DNA from: Sva-07 sp963829585
Lineage (GTDB): Bacteria; Actinomycetota; Acidimicrobiia; Acidimicrobiales; Ilumatobacteraceae
Direction: 5' to 3'
Assembly (NCBI GenBank): GCA_963829585.1
Contig: CAWHJD010000030.1
Coordinates: forward strand, 1-64,000
Length of the DNA: 64,000 nucleotides
Shown here in pieces: positions 17,957 through 25,574 of this stretch. The stretch's first letter is position 1. The number at the start of each line of letters is the position of its first letter. Position numbers and translations under genes: made by a program. The notes beneath the pieces are model-generated. The model searched no databases and had not been told where the DNA came from. It saw nothing but the letters and a program-made list of their open reading frames with translations.

Positions 17957-18805
17957 ATGAGCACCCTGTGGTTGGTGGCCACACCGATCGGCAACCTCGG
18001 CGACCTCGCGCCCCGGGCGATCGAGGTCCTGTCGCACGCCGCACTCGTGTGCTGCGAGGACACCCGACGCACCGGTCTGCTGTTGCAGCACGCGGGGATC
18101 CGCGCCGCCCGACTCGCCGTGTGCAACGACCACACCGAAATGAGCCGGATCAGCGACGTGCTGCAGACCCTGGGCGACGGACGCGACGTCGCGATCGTCA
18201 GCGACGCCGGCACACCGGGCATCTCCGACCCGGGCGAACGCATCGTCCGGGCCGCCATCGACGCCGGCTACACCGTCAGCGCGGTCCCGGGCCCGAGCGC
18301 GGCGATCATGGCGCTCACCATCAGTGGGCTCGCCGCCGACCGCTTCGTGTTCGAGGGGTTCATCCCCCGCAAGGGCGCCGACCGGGCCGCCAGGCTCGCC
18401 GAGATCGCCGCGGAGCATCGCACCATCGTCGTCTACGAGGCCCCCCATCGGGTGCTGCGCACGCTCGACGACCTGCGCGACGCGTGCGGGCGCGACCGTG
18501 TCGTCGTGGTCACCCGGGAACTCACCAAACTCCACGAAGAGGTGGTTCGCGGTCCGCTCGGCGACATCGACATCGGCGCACCCCGGGGCGAGTACGTACT
18601 GGTCGTCGAAGGCGCGCCGATCGACGATCGACCCGTGAGCGATGACGACGTACGCGTCGCGCTGCGAGCAGAACTCGACGCCGGAGCGTCGACCCGTGAT
18701 GCATCGGCCACCGTCGCGAAGCAGGTCGGACGGCCCAAACGCGAGGTGTACGCGCTCGCCATCGCTCTCGACCGCCAGACTGGACCCATGGTGAGCGATG
18801 AGTGA
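17957..18805 (+). CDS. rsmI: 16S rRNA (cytidine(1402)-2'-O)-methyltransferase RsmI
   Basis: A 282-residue SAM-dependent tetrapyrrole-methylase-fold enzyme that 2'-O-methylates C1402 in the ribosomal P site. Motifs: LWLVATPIGNLGDLAPRAIE at the N-terminus, CEDTRRTG, VSDAGTPGISDPG, VPGPSAAIMALTISGL and FEGFIPRKG. The ATG at 17957 gives the canonical N-terminus. The 3' end overlaps the HAD phosphatase start by 8 bases. Position matches Rv1003, the left end of the conserved actinobacterial block. Confidence 0.93.
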   Translation: MSTLWLVATPIGNLGDLAPRAIEVLSHAALVCCEDTRRTGLLLQHAGIRAARLAVCNDHTEMSRISDVLQTLGDGRDVAIVSDAGTPGISDPGERIVRAAIDAGYTVSAVPGPSAAIMALTISGLAADRFVFEGFIPRKGADRAARLAEIAAEHRTIVVYEAPHRVLRTLDDLRDACGRDRVVVVTRELTKLHEEVVRGPLGDIDIGAPRGEYVLVVEGAPIDDRPVSDDDVRVALRAELDAGASTRDASATVAKQVGRPKREVYALAIALDRQTGPMVSDE

Positions 18806-19598
18806 GTACGTCGGTGTCGTCGGAACCGGACCCAGCGCGGCGTTCTTCGACCTCGACCGCACGCTGATCTCCGGATCGTCGGCCTTCACGCTGGCACTGC
18901 AGGCCCGCAAGGCCGGGCTGATCCCCAACCTCGAATTCGTCCGCGACGCTGCCGGCGCGGTGACGTTCAAGATGTTCGGCGCCAGCGACGACACCACCGA
19001 CGCCGTCAAGGCCCGGGTGCTCGCGGCAGTCGGCGGGATGCGCCAGAGCGACCTCCAAGCGCTCAACGTCGAGATCCTGCCCCGACTGCTCGCGCGGCTG
19101 CGTCCCGAGGCCCGTCGGCTCCTCGACCGCCATCGCCACGCCGGGCGCGACACGTACATCGTCTCCGCCGCCCCACAGGAGATCGTCGAGCCACTCGCCC
19201 ACTCACTCGGGATGACCTCGGGGATCGGCACCCGCAGCAAGGTCGTCGACGGCTTCTACACGGGCGAACTCGACGGACCGTTCTGCTACGGCGCCGGCAA
19301 GGTCGAGGCGATGATCGAGATCGCCAACTGGAACGGCTACGAACTCGATCAGTGCTACGCCTACAGCGACTCGGCGAGCGACCTGCCGATGCTCGAAGCG
19401 GTCGGGCATCCCGTTGCGGTCAATCCCGACGCCAAGCTCGAACGTCACGCCCGCCGCAACGGCTGGCCGATCGTGATCTTCAGCGAACAGACCAAGTCCG
19501 TCGTGCGCCGCACCGTGCGGTCGGTGGGCGCGGTCGGCATCGCCGGCGCCAGCTTCGCCGCCGGCATCGCCCTCGGCAACTCCCGCTCCCGTCGCTGA
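18798..19598 (+). CDS. HAD-IB family phosphatase (SerB-like)
   Basis: 266 residues. HAD motif I FFDLDRTLISGSS (two Asp), motif II in YIVSAAPQEIVEPLA, motif III Lys in YGAGKVEAMIE, motif IV AYSDSASDLPMLEAVG. This is the subclass IB arrangement of phosphoserine phosphatase and of lipid-pathway HAD phosphatases. The C-terminus carries a hydrophobic Gly/Ala-rich stretch (VGAVGIAGASFAAGIALG) that could be a membrane anchor. The substrate is unknown. It is translationally linked to rsmI by overlap. Confidence 0.82.
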   Translation: MSEYVGVVGTGPSAAFFDLDRTLISGSSAFTLALQARKAGLIPNLEFVRDAAGAVTFKMFGASDDTTDAVKARVLAAVGGMRQSDLQALNVEILPRLLARLRPEARRLLDRHRHAGRDTYIVSAAPQEIVEPLAHSLGMTSGIGTRSKVVDGFYTGELDGPFCYGAGKVEAMIEIANWNGYELDQCYAYSDSASDLPMLEAVGHPVAVNPDAKLERHARRNGWPIVIFSEQTKSVVRRTVRSVGAVGIAGASFAAGIALGNSRSRR

Positions 19599-19616
19599 AA
19601 CCACGCTCGGGGGGTT

Positions 19617-20456
19617 TCAGGCGGGTGGGCGGGGCATGAGGGCGAGTTGGCGACTCTGGGCGACCAGCGTGCCGGCGGAGTCCCAGATCTCGCCGTCCTC
19701 GTCGAGCATGCCGTCGTGCACGAACCGTGACCGGAACGAACACCGCAACGGACCCGGAGCGGGAACGCCCCTGATGTGCACGGTCAGCTCGACGGTCGGC
19801 GCCCAGGCCACCGGCAGCTCGGTGTTGAACACCGGCGGCGGGAACGCGTCGGCCACCAGCAGCAGGCCGATCGCATCGATCGGCTCGTGATCGGCGAATG
19901 CGAACCACCCGCGGATGCGCGCCTCGCCCGTCGGCGTGCCGGTGCGGAACCCCTCGTCGCCCGGATAGATCCGGCTCGCGAGCTGCTTCGTCATCGCCGG
20001 CTTCGGACCCTCGTTCGCCGCCGGTGGCAGCTCGCAGTCGTCGTAGTCGGGCATCTCGACCGGGCCCTCGGCGATGTACGACGGACCGCCCGGCGTCTGC
20101 TCACCGAACGTGCCGAGCAGCCGGATGATCTCGCGCCGATCGTCGCCGTCGAACATCACCAACGACGCGGTCGCAGTGGCGAACCGTCGACCGTCCCTGA
20201 CCGTCGTCACGACGACCTCGCACGGCCCGGTCGGTGCGGGTCGGAGGTAGTGCGCCGTCAACGTGACCGGAGGCCGTCCGACCGCTTCGCTCATGGCCCG
20301 TCCGGCGATCGCCATCAGATACCCGCCGTTGGCGTTGCCGCCGATGTCCCAGCCGGCCTGTACCTCCGACGCGAACGTGGTCACGGTGTCGGAGTCGGCC
20401 GACGCGCTCGTCGAGGTCCGGCGAACAGCGGTCGCATCGGCGAAGACTCCGGTCAT
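19617..20456 (-). CDS. TesB-like acyl-CoA thioesterase (double hot-dog)
   Basis: 279 residues with two hot-dog repeats of the acyl-CoA thioesterase II / 4HBT_3 kind: WDIGGNANGGYLMAIAGRAM and LTAHYLRPAPTGPCEV in the first, and WAPTVELTVHIRGVPAPGPL with LVAQSRQLALMP in the second. It probably hydrolyses acyl-CoA; chain length is unknown. Start ATG at 20456 is supported by a leaderless TACGGT-N7-ATG. It is divergent from metG, which has its own leaderless promoter 100 bases away. Confidence 0.78.
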   Translation of the reverse strand: MTGVFADATAVRRTSTSASADSDTVTTFASEVQAGWDIGGNANGGYLMAIAGRAMSEAVGRPPVTLTAHYLRPAPTGPCEVVVTTVRDGRRFATATASLVMFDGDDRREIIRLLGTFGEQTPGGPSYIAEGPVEMPDYDDCELPPAANEGPKPAMTKQLASRIYPGDEGFRTGTPTGEARIRGWFAFADHEPIDAIGLLLVADAFPPPVFNTELPVAWAPTVELTVHIRGVPAPGPLRCSFRSRFVHDGMLDEDGEIWDSAGTLVAQSRQLALMPRPPA

Positions 20457-20463
20457 CGCCGGA

Positions 20464-20469
20464 ACCGTA
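20464..20469 (-). promoter_or_regulatory. Leaderless -10 element of the thioesterase gene
   Basis: Minus-strand TACGGT, 7 bases, ATG at 20456. Confidence 0.6.
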
Positions 20470-20549
20470 CCGATGCGGAGGGCCGATCGGCTCAGCCCCA
20501 CGTCGAGTCGGGTACGGCAATGTCCGGTGGGCGGCGTGGACGCAGCCTC

Positions 20550-20555
20550 TAACGT
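20550..20555 (+). promoter_or_regulatory. Leaderless -10 element of metG
   Basis: TAACGT, 6 bases, GTG at 20562. Confidence 0.6.
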
Positions 20556-20561
20556 GCTGGC

Positions 20562-22076
20562 GTGACCCGGTTCTACGTGACCACGCCGATCTACTACGTC
20601 AACGCCGAGCCGCACCTCGGCCATGCGTACACCACGATCGTCGGCGACGCGCTCACCCGTTGGCACCGTCTGCTCGGCGACGACGTGAAGTACGTCACCG
20701 GCACCGACGAACACGGTCTCAAGATCCAGCAGACGGCCGAGGCCGCCGGCCAGTCGCCGCAGGAGTTCGTCGACGCCATCGCGCCGAAGTTCGCCGACGC
20801 CTGGAAGCGGCTCAACATCGCCAACGACGACTTCATCCGCACCACCGAGCCCCGCCACAAGGCCGCCGTCGCCGAGCTCCTCCAGCGCTGCTACGACGCC
20901 GGCGACATCGAGCTCGACACGTTCGCCGGAAAGTACTGCGTCGCCTGCGAGGAGTACTACGCCGACGACGAGCTGATCACGGTCGACGGGACCGCCGACT
21001 GCTGCCCGATCCACAACCGCCCGGTCGAGTACTTCGAGGAGGAGAACTGGTTCTTCCGCCTCTCACGCTTCGAGGACCGCCTGCTCGACTGGTACGCCGC
21101 CCACCCGACGGCACTCAAGCCGGAGCATCGGGGCAACGAGGCGATCGGTCTCATCAAGAGCGGGCTGCGCGACTTCTCGATCAGCCGCACCTCCCTCGAG
21201 TGGGGCATCCCGCTGCCGTGGGATCCGAAGCACGTCACCTACGTGTGGTTCGACGCGCTCACCAACTACCTCGCCGCGGTCGGCTTCGGCGACGGCACCG
21301 ACGCGTACCGCGACTGGTGGCCCGTCGACTACCACCTCATCGGCAAGGACATCGTCCGCCAGCACTGCGTGTACTGGCCGGCGATGCTGATGTCGGCGGG
21401 CGTCGAGCTGCCGAAGGGCTGGGCGATCGGCGGCTGGCTGCTCAGCGGCGGCGAGAAGATGAGCAAGACCTCCGGCAACGTGATCGACCCGCTCGACCTC
21501 GTCGACGACGTGGGGGTCGACGGGTTCCGCTACTACGTCCTCGCCGACACCGCCTACGGCAACGACGGCGACTTCTCGATCGAGGGGTTCACATCTCGCT
21601 ACAACTCCGATCTCGCCAACAACCTCGGCAACCTGCTCGCCCGTGTCGCGACGGTGGTGGCGAAGAAGTGCAACGGCATCGGCACGGCCCCCGATCCCGA
21701 CAGCGCGCTGGCCGGCGTCGCCGCGACCGCCTACGCCGACACCGTCGCCCACTGGGACGTGGTGCAGCCGAGCCGCGCCCTCGAAGCCACGTGGTCGCTC
21801 GTGCACGCCACCAACAGCCACCTCGAGGTCCACGAGCCGTGGAAGGCCGAGCCCGGTCCGGGCGTGGACGCCGTGATGGGCGACGCACTCGAGGCCCTGC
21901 GCATCGTCGCGATCCTCGCGTCGCCGGCCGTGCCCGACACGGCGCAGGCGATCTGGGAACGCATCGGCCAGCCGGGCCTCGTCGCCGACCAGCGCCTCCC
22001 CGACGCCGCTGCGTGGGGCGGATACACGCCCGGCGCCACGGTCACCAAGGGCGACGCCCTGTTCCCACGCCTGTGA
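20562..22076 (+). CDS. metG: Methionyl-tRNA synthetase
   Basis: A 504-residue class I synthetase charging tRNA-Met. The HIGH motif is PHLGHAY near residue 13 and the KMSKS motif is KMSKTSGNV near residue 303. The zinc-knuckle insertion has Cys pairs in YCVACEEYYADDE and DCCPIHNRPVEY. The C-terminal anticodon-binding helical domain is present; there is no tRNA-binding extension, as in short actinobacterial MetRS. GTG at 20562 with a leaderless -10 fixes the start. Its stop codon is part of a 14-bp tandem repeat. Confidence 0.95.
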   Translation: MTRFYVTTPIYYVNAEPHLGHAYTTIVGDALTRWHRLLGDDVKYVTGTDEHGLKIQQTAEAAGQSPQEFVDAIAPKFADAWKRLNIANDDFIRTTEPRHKAAVAELLQRCYDAGDIELDTFAGKYCVACEEYYADDELITVDGTADCCPIHNRPVEYFEEENWFFRLSRFEDRLLDWYAAHPTALKPEHRGNEAIGLIKSGLRDFSISRTSLEWGIPLPWDPKHVTYVWFDALTNYLAAVGFGDGTDAYRDWWPVDYHLIGKDIVRQHCVYWPAMLMSAGVELPKGWAIGGWLLSGGEKMSKTSGNVIDPLDLVDDVGVDGFRYYVLADTAYGNDGDFSIEGFTSRYNSDLANNLGNLLARVATVVAKKCNGIGTAPDPDSALAGVAATAYADTVAHWDVVQPSRALEATWSLVHATNSHLEVHEPWKAEPGPGVDAVMGDALEALRIVAILASPAVPDTAQAIWERIGQPGLVADQRLPDAAAWGGYTPGATVTKGDALFPRL

Positions 22077-22126
22077 CGGTCTGCTCGTGACGGTCTGCTC
22101 GTGACGGTCTGCTCGTGACGGTCTGG
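22073..22126 (+). repeat. 14-bp tandem repeat over the metG stop and tatD start
   Basis: The unit GTGACGGTCTGCTC is repeated at 22073, 22087 and 22101, then a partial copy at 22115. The first unit contains the metG TGA and the last supplies the GTG start of tatD, so the repeat fills the whole junction. Confidence 0.9.
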
Positions 22127-22873
22127 ACGGACTCGCACTGCCATGTGCACGATGCCCGGATCCCCGACGGCACCGACGCGGCAGTAGCGGCCGCGGAGGC
22201 GGCGGGCGTCACCACGTTGATCACGGTCGGCTGTGACCGGGAGACGTCGCTCGCCGCGATCGCCGTCGCCGCCGACCACCGACACGTCCACGCAACGGTC
22301 GGGCTCCACCCGCACGATGCCGTCCAGGGCGTCGACACGATCGTCGACCTGCTCGACACGCCGGGGATCGTGGCCGTCGGCGAGGCCGGGCTCGACTACT
22401 ACTACGACCACTCACCGCGCGAGATCCAACAGCGTGTCTTCGCCGAACAGATCCAGCTCGCGAACGATCGCGGCCTTGCGCTCGTGATCCATTCACGCGA
22501 TGCGTGGGACGACACGTTCGCCGTGCTCGCCGACGCCGGCGTGCCCGAGCGCACCGTCTTCCACTGCTTCACCGGCGGCCCCGACGAGGCCCGGCGAGCG
22601 CTCGACATCGGAGCGACACTCTCGTTCTCGGGCATCGTCACGTTCAAGGGCGCACCGGAGGTTCAGGCCGCCGCCGCCATGTGCCCGCTGGATCGCTTGC
22701 TCGTGGAGACCGACAGCCCGTACCTCGCACCGGTCCCCCATCGCGGCCGGCCCAACCAGCCCGCCTGGGTTCCCCACGTCGGCCAGTTCATCGCCGACCT
22801 CCGAGACGTGCCCGTGGCCGACATCGCACGGGCCAGCGTCGACAACGCCGCCGCCTTCTTCGCACTCGGCTGA
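22115..22873 (+). CDS. tatD: TatD-family metal-dependent hydrolase (DNase)
   Basis: A 252-residue TIM-barrel metallohydrolase. Metal ligands: TDSHCHVH at the N-terminus, Glu in AVGEAGLDYYYDHSP, His in LVIHSRDAWDD and VFHCFTGG, and Asp in LVETDSPYLAP. TatD enzymes act as 3'-5' exonucleases or AP endonucleases. It follows metG, as in actinobacteria generally. The GTG start lies in the fourth repeat unit; there is no Shine-Dalgarno sequence. Confidence 0.93.
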   Translation: MTVWTDSHCHVHDARIPDGTDAAVAAAEAAGVTTLITVGCDRETSLAAIAVAADHRHVHATVGLHPHDAVQGVDTIVDLLDTPGIVAVGEAGLDYYYDHSPREIQQRVFAEQIQLANDRGLALVIHSRDAWDDTFAVLADAGVPERTVFHCFTGGPDEARRALDIGATLSFSGIVTFKGAPEVQAAAAMCPLDRLLVETDSPYLAPVPHRGRPNQPAWVPHVGQFIADLRDVPVADIARASVDNAAAFFALG

Positions 22874-22987
22874 CCAGCCGGCGACCCGCGTTCGACCCCG
22901 ACGAATCGGCGCGAATGGGCCGGCATTGGCCGACCACTCAGCGTGGTCGTTGCCGCCGTCCGGATCGTCAACGACCGCCCCGAAGGG

Positions 22988-22993
22988 TACGAT
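22988..22993 (+). promoter_or_regulatory. Candidate -10 element of the DPBB secreted-protein gene
   Basis: TACGAT about 60 bases before the ATG at 23054, giving a 5' leader of about 54 bases that contains two hairpins. Confidence 0.4.
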
Positions 22994-23013
22994 TAGCGCC
23001 CCTCGTCCAGCCG

Positions 23014-23048
23014 GGGCGCACTTCTGCGCCCTTCGCCGGATCGGCGAA
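23014..23048 (+). promoter_or_regulatory. Double hairpin in the 5' leader of the rpfB-slot gene
   Basis: Two abutting perfect 7-bp hairpins: GGGCGCA-CTTC-TGCGCCC (23014-23031) and TTCGCCG-GAT-CGGCGAA (23032-23048). The second ends 5 bases before the ATG. No Shine-Dalgarno sequence is visible between them. Confidence 0.6.
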
Positions 23049-23053
23049 CAACC

Positions 23054-23563
23054 ATGGCACTCACCTCACCAGACCGACGCCGCATCCTGCTGGCGAGTGT
23101 GCTGACGCTCGTGGCATTGCCGACGCTGTGGTGGGCCAACCAGTCCGACGGCGGAGCACCGAACCTGGCGACGGTCGGCATCGCCGTCGTCGACCAGTCG
23201 GCGACCGGTACTGCACCAGATCCCGAGGCCAGCGAGGCCGCACCCGTGTTTCTCGACGGCCCGTCCGGACAGGTCGGCGCAGGACTCGCCGAGATCGCCG
23301 TTCCCGCACCTCCCGCGATCGCCAGCATCACGACCACGGCCACGTTCCGCAGCACCCTCGGATCGCCGTCTGCGTGCATGGTCCCGGGAATCGCCAGCGG
23401 TCAGCAGGTGATCGTCGTCAACCTCGACAACAACCGGTCGGTCACCTGCACCGCGATCCTCGCACCGAGCAGCGCAGCCGATCAGCTCGTCATGGCAACC
23501 GAGCTCTTCGCCGAACTCGCCGATCTCACCGACGCACCGATTCCCGTCGAGATCCGTCAGTGA
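23054..23563 (+). CDS. Secreted or membrane-anchored double-psi beta-barrel-like protein in the rpfB position
   Basis: 169 residues. An N-terminal basic stretch and hydrophobic segment (LLASVLTLVALPTLWWA) indicate a signal or anchor. After a low-complexity linker, residues ~95-169 resemble the RlpA/resuscitation-factor double-psi beta-barrel: ATFRSTLGSPSACMVPGI, VIVVNLDNNRSVTCTAIL, then MATELFAELADL and IPVEIRQ. The conserved DRGP loop of RlpA is missing (it reads APSSAADQ). In mycobacteria rpfB occupies this slot between tatD and ksgA, so a cell-wall role is inferred. No lysozyme-like Rpf domain is present. The stop overlaps the ksgA GTG. Confidence 0.6.
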   Translation: MALTSPDRRRILLASVLTLVALPTLWWANQSDGGAPNLATVGIAVVDQSATGTAPDPEASEAAPVFLDGPSGQVGAGLAEIAVPAPPAIASITTTATFRSTLGSPSACMVPGIASGQQVIVVNLDNNRSVTCTAILAPSSAADQLVMATELFAELADLTDAPIPVEIRQ

Positions 23564-24441
23564 CGCACTCGCGTCCGGCGATTCGAGAACTCCTCGAGTC
23601 GGCGTCGCTCGCTCCCCGCCGAGACCTCGGCCAGAACTTCGTGGCCGACCCGAACACCGTCCGGCGCATCGCGGCCCTCGCCCGGGTCGGCGCCGGCGAT
23701 CGGGTGGTCGAGATCGGCGCCGGGCTCGGATCGCTCACGCTCGCACTCGCCGACACGGGCGCCCACATCACCGCCATCGAGATCGACCGGGGTGTCGTTC
23801 CCATCCTTCGCGACGTCGTGTCCGACCGCGAGAACGTCGAGGTGGTCGAGGGCGACGCGATGCAGCTCGACTGGTCGACCGTCCTCGCCGACCACCCGCC
23901 CGAGGAAACGAACCACCCGCCCGAGGGCGCCGACCGCCCGCCGGACGGCCGCGGGTGGGTGCTCGTCGCCAACCTGCCCTACAACGTCGCCACGCCGCTG
24001 ATCTGCGACCTGCTCGACGAGGTGCCGGCCATCGAGCGGATGATCGTGATGGTCCAGCGCGAGGCGGCCGAACGGTTCGCCGCCGCGCCGCGCACCCCCG
24101 CCTACGGTGCGGTCAGCGTCAAGACGGCCTACTGGGCAACGGCGAAGATCGTCGGCCACGTCCCTGCGTCGGTGTTCGTCCCACGGCCCAACGTCGAGTC
24201 GGCACTGGTCGAGATCACCCGCCACGAACCACCGGCCACCGACCCGGACGCCCTCTTCGCCCTCGTGCGCGCCGGCTTCGGACAACGCCGCAAGATGCTG
24301 CGCCGCTCGCTCGCCGGCATCGTCGCGCCGGACACGTTCGACGCGGCCGGCATCAGCCCGACGGCGCGACCGGAGGAACTCGACGTCGACGCCTGGTGTC
24401 GGCTGACGGACGCCCACGTCGCGGCCGGCGCGCAGCGGTAA
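23560..24441 (+). CDS. ksgA: 16S rRNA (adenine(1518)-N6/adenine(1519)-N6)-dimethyltransferase
   Basis: 293 residues. Dimethylates two adjacent adenines in 16S helix 45. Motifs: RRDLGQNFVADPNTVRRI, SAM loop VEIGAGLGSLTLALADTG, ITAIEIDRG, catalytic NLPYNVATPL, and the C-terminal FVPRPNVESALV and FGQRRKMLRRSL. An unusual Pro-rich insertion of about 20 residues with repeated HPPE/RPPD units lies at residues ~111-131, just before NLPY. GTG start at 23560 overlaps the preceding stop (GTGA). The stop codon TAA overlaps the -10 element of ispE. Confidence 0.94.
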   Translation: MTHSRPAIRELLESASLAPRRDLGQNFVADPNTVRRIAALARVGAGDRVVEIGAGLGSLTLALADTGAHITAIEIDRGVVPILRDVVSDRENVEVVEGDAMQLDWSTVLADHPPEETNHPPEGADRPPDGRGWVLVANLPYNVATPLICDLLDEVPAIERMIVMVQREAAERFAAAPRTPAYGAVSVKTAYWATAKIVGHVPASVFVPRPNVESALVEITRHEPPATDPDALFALVRAGFGQRRKMLRRSLAGIVAPDTFDAAGISPTARPEELDVDAWCRLTDAHVAAGAQR

Positions 24442-24444
24442 CGT
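24439..24444 (+). promoter_or_regulatory. Leaderless -10 element of ispE
   Basis: TAACGT, 7 bases, ATG at 24452. Its first three bases are the ksgA stop codon. Confidence 0.55.
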
Positions 24445-24451
24445 CGCCGGG

Positions 24452-25240
24452 ATGGGAGCGGCCGACGCAGCACCGGTGTCGCTGAGGGCCCACGCCAAGC
24501 TGACGCGATCGCTGCGGATCACCGGCATCCGCCCCGACGGCTACCACCTGATCGAGGCCGAGATGGTCAGCCTCGACCTCCACGACGTACTCGTCATCGA
24601 CCCCGCCGGTCGAGGGCTGGCAGCCACCGGCCCCTTCTCCACCGGGATACCGCTCGACGACTCGAATCTCGTCGCCAGGGCACTCGAGCTGGCGGGCCGC
24701 CACGCGCACGTCACCATCGACAAACGGATTCCCCACGGCGGCGGCCTCGGCGGCGGCTCGACCGATGCGGCCACGGCGCTGCGATGGGCCGGATTCGGCA
24801 CCGCCGACGACGACCTCGCTGCCGCTGCACGGCTCGGCGCCGACATCCCGTTCTGCCTCGTCGCAGGTCGGGCACGGGTCACCGGCATCGGCGAGATCGT
24901 CGAGCCGCTCCCCCACCTCGACGTCACCGTGACCCTCGTGATCCCACCGCTCGCGGTCAGCACGCCGGCGGCGTACCGGGCATGGGACGACCTCGGCGGG
25001 CCGACGGGTTCGGGCTCCAACGATCTCGAAGCAGCCGCTCTCGTGGTGGAACCACGCCTCGCCCGGTGGCGCGACCTCATCGCGGCACGTGTCGGATCGG
25101 CGCCGACCCTCGCAGGGAGTGGCGCCACCTGGTTCGCCGAGGGCGAACATGGCAACGCCCTCGCCGAACTGGTCGACGAGGGCGCAACGGTGATCGTGGC
25201 ACGAACCGTGCCGATGGACGTGGCCACGGAAATCGCCTGA
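24452..25240 (+). CDS. ispE: 4-diphosphocytidyl-2-C-methyl-D-erythritol kinase
   Basis: A 262-residue GHMP kinase of the MEP isoprenoid pathway. Motif 1 AHAKLTRSLRITGIRPDGYH, ATP loop IPHGGGLGGGSTDAATALRW, and motif 3 PTLAGSGATWF are all present. In many IspE proteins motif 1 reads AKINL; AKLTR here is a mild variant. It follows ksgA, the standard actinobacterial order, and has its own leaderless promoter. Confidence 0.93.
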   Translation: MGAADAAPVSLRAHAKLTRSLRITGIRPDGYHLIEAEMVSLDLHDVLVIDPAGRGLAATGPFSTGIPLDDSNLVARALELAGRHAHVTIDKRIPHGGGLGGGSTDAATALRWAGFGTADDDLAAAARLGADIPFCLVAGRARVTGIGEIVEPLPHLDVTVTLVIPPLAVSTPAAYRAWDDLGGPTGSGSNDLEAAALVVEPRLARWRDLIAARVGSAPTLAGSGATWFAEGEHGNALAELVDEGATVIVARTVPMDVATEIA

Positions 25241-25312
25241 CGACACCTCGTGATCGGGCTGTGGGACCGATCGGGATGGCTCGCCGGCAGTTCGGCAGCT
25301 GACGCGGAAGGA

Positions 25313-25405
25313 CTACTTGCGACGCTGGTGGCGCGTACGGCGCAGCATCTTCTTGTGCTTCTTCTTCCGCATGCGCTTGCGGCGCTTCTTGATCAGAGAA
25401 CCCAT
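25313..25405 (-). CDS. Small basic ribosomal protein bS22 (AURKAIP1/COX24 domain)
   Basis: A 30-residue protein starting MGSLIKKRRKRMRKKKHKKM and ending LRRTRHQRRK. It matches the AURKAIP1/COX24 domain proteins found in the mycobacterial 30S subunit (bS22, of similar length and sequence). About two-thirds of the residues are Lys or Arg, consistent with rRNA binding. No Shine-Dalgarno sequence; minus-strand TAGCGT lies 10 bases before the ATG, giving a leader of about 3 bases. It diverges from the tRNA-Gln/glmU unit. Confidence 0.88.
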   Translation of the reverse strand: MGSLIKKRRKRMRKKKHKKMLRRTRHQRRK

Positions 25406-25415
25406 AAGGCGGGCC

Positions 25416-25421
25416 ACGCTA
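25416..25421 (-). promoter_or_regulatory. -10 element of the bS22 gene
   Basis: Minus-strand TAGCGT, 10 bases before the ATG at 25405. Confidence 0.45.
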
Positions 25422-25426
25422 TCGGC

Positions 25427-25445
25427 CGTGGCAAGGCCTGCCACG
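25427..25445. promoter_or_regulatory. Dyad between the divergent bS22 and tRNA-Gln promoters
   Basis: CGTGGCA-AGGCC-TGCCACG, a perfect 7-bp inverted repeat with a 5-bp spacer, lying between the two -10 elements. Candidate operator. Confidence 0.4.
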
Positions 25446-25450
25446 CGAGA

Positions 25451-25456
25451 TACGGT
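25451..25456 (+). promoter_or_regulatory. -10 element of the tRNA-Gln/glmU transcript
   Basis: TACGGT, with a -35-like TGGCAA 16 bases upstream; the tRNA begins 45 bases downstream. Confidence 0.5.
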
Positions 25457-25500
25457 GAACGAGCGGACAAACCGTCACGGCGGGGTCGATCAGTGACCAG

Positions 25501-25571
25501 TCCGGGGTCGTCTAATGGTAGGACAGCGGTTTTTGGTGCCGCGTGTAGGGGTTCGAATCCTCTCCCCGGAG
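25501..25571 (+). tRNA. tRNA-Gln (anticodon TTG)
   Basis: 71 bases fold as a full cloverleaf: acceptor TCCGGGG/CCCCGGA, D arm GTCT-AATGGTA-GGAC, anticodon stem GCGGT/GCCGC with loop TTTTGGT (anticodon TTG), T arm AGGGG-TTCGAAT-CCTCT, discriminator G. CCA is not encoded. The glmU ATG begins only 3 bases after the discriminator base. Confidence 0.97.
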
Positions 25572-25574
25572 CTC

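Noticed and set aside
22073..22126. Tandem 14-bp repeats considered as a CRISPR array
   Set aside because: Units are contiguous without spacers and no cas genes are present; a simple tandem duplication explains them.
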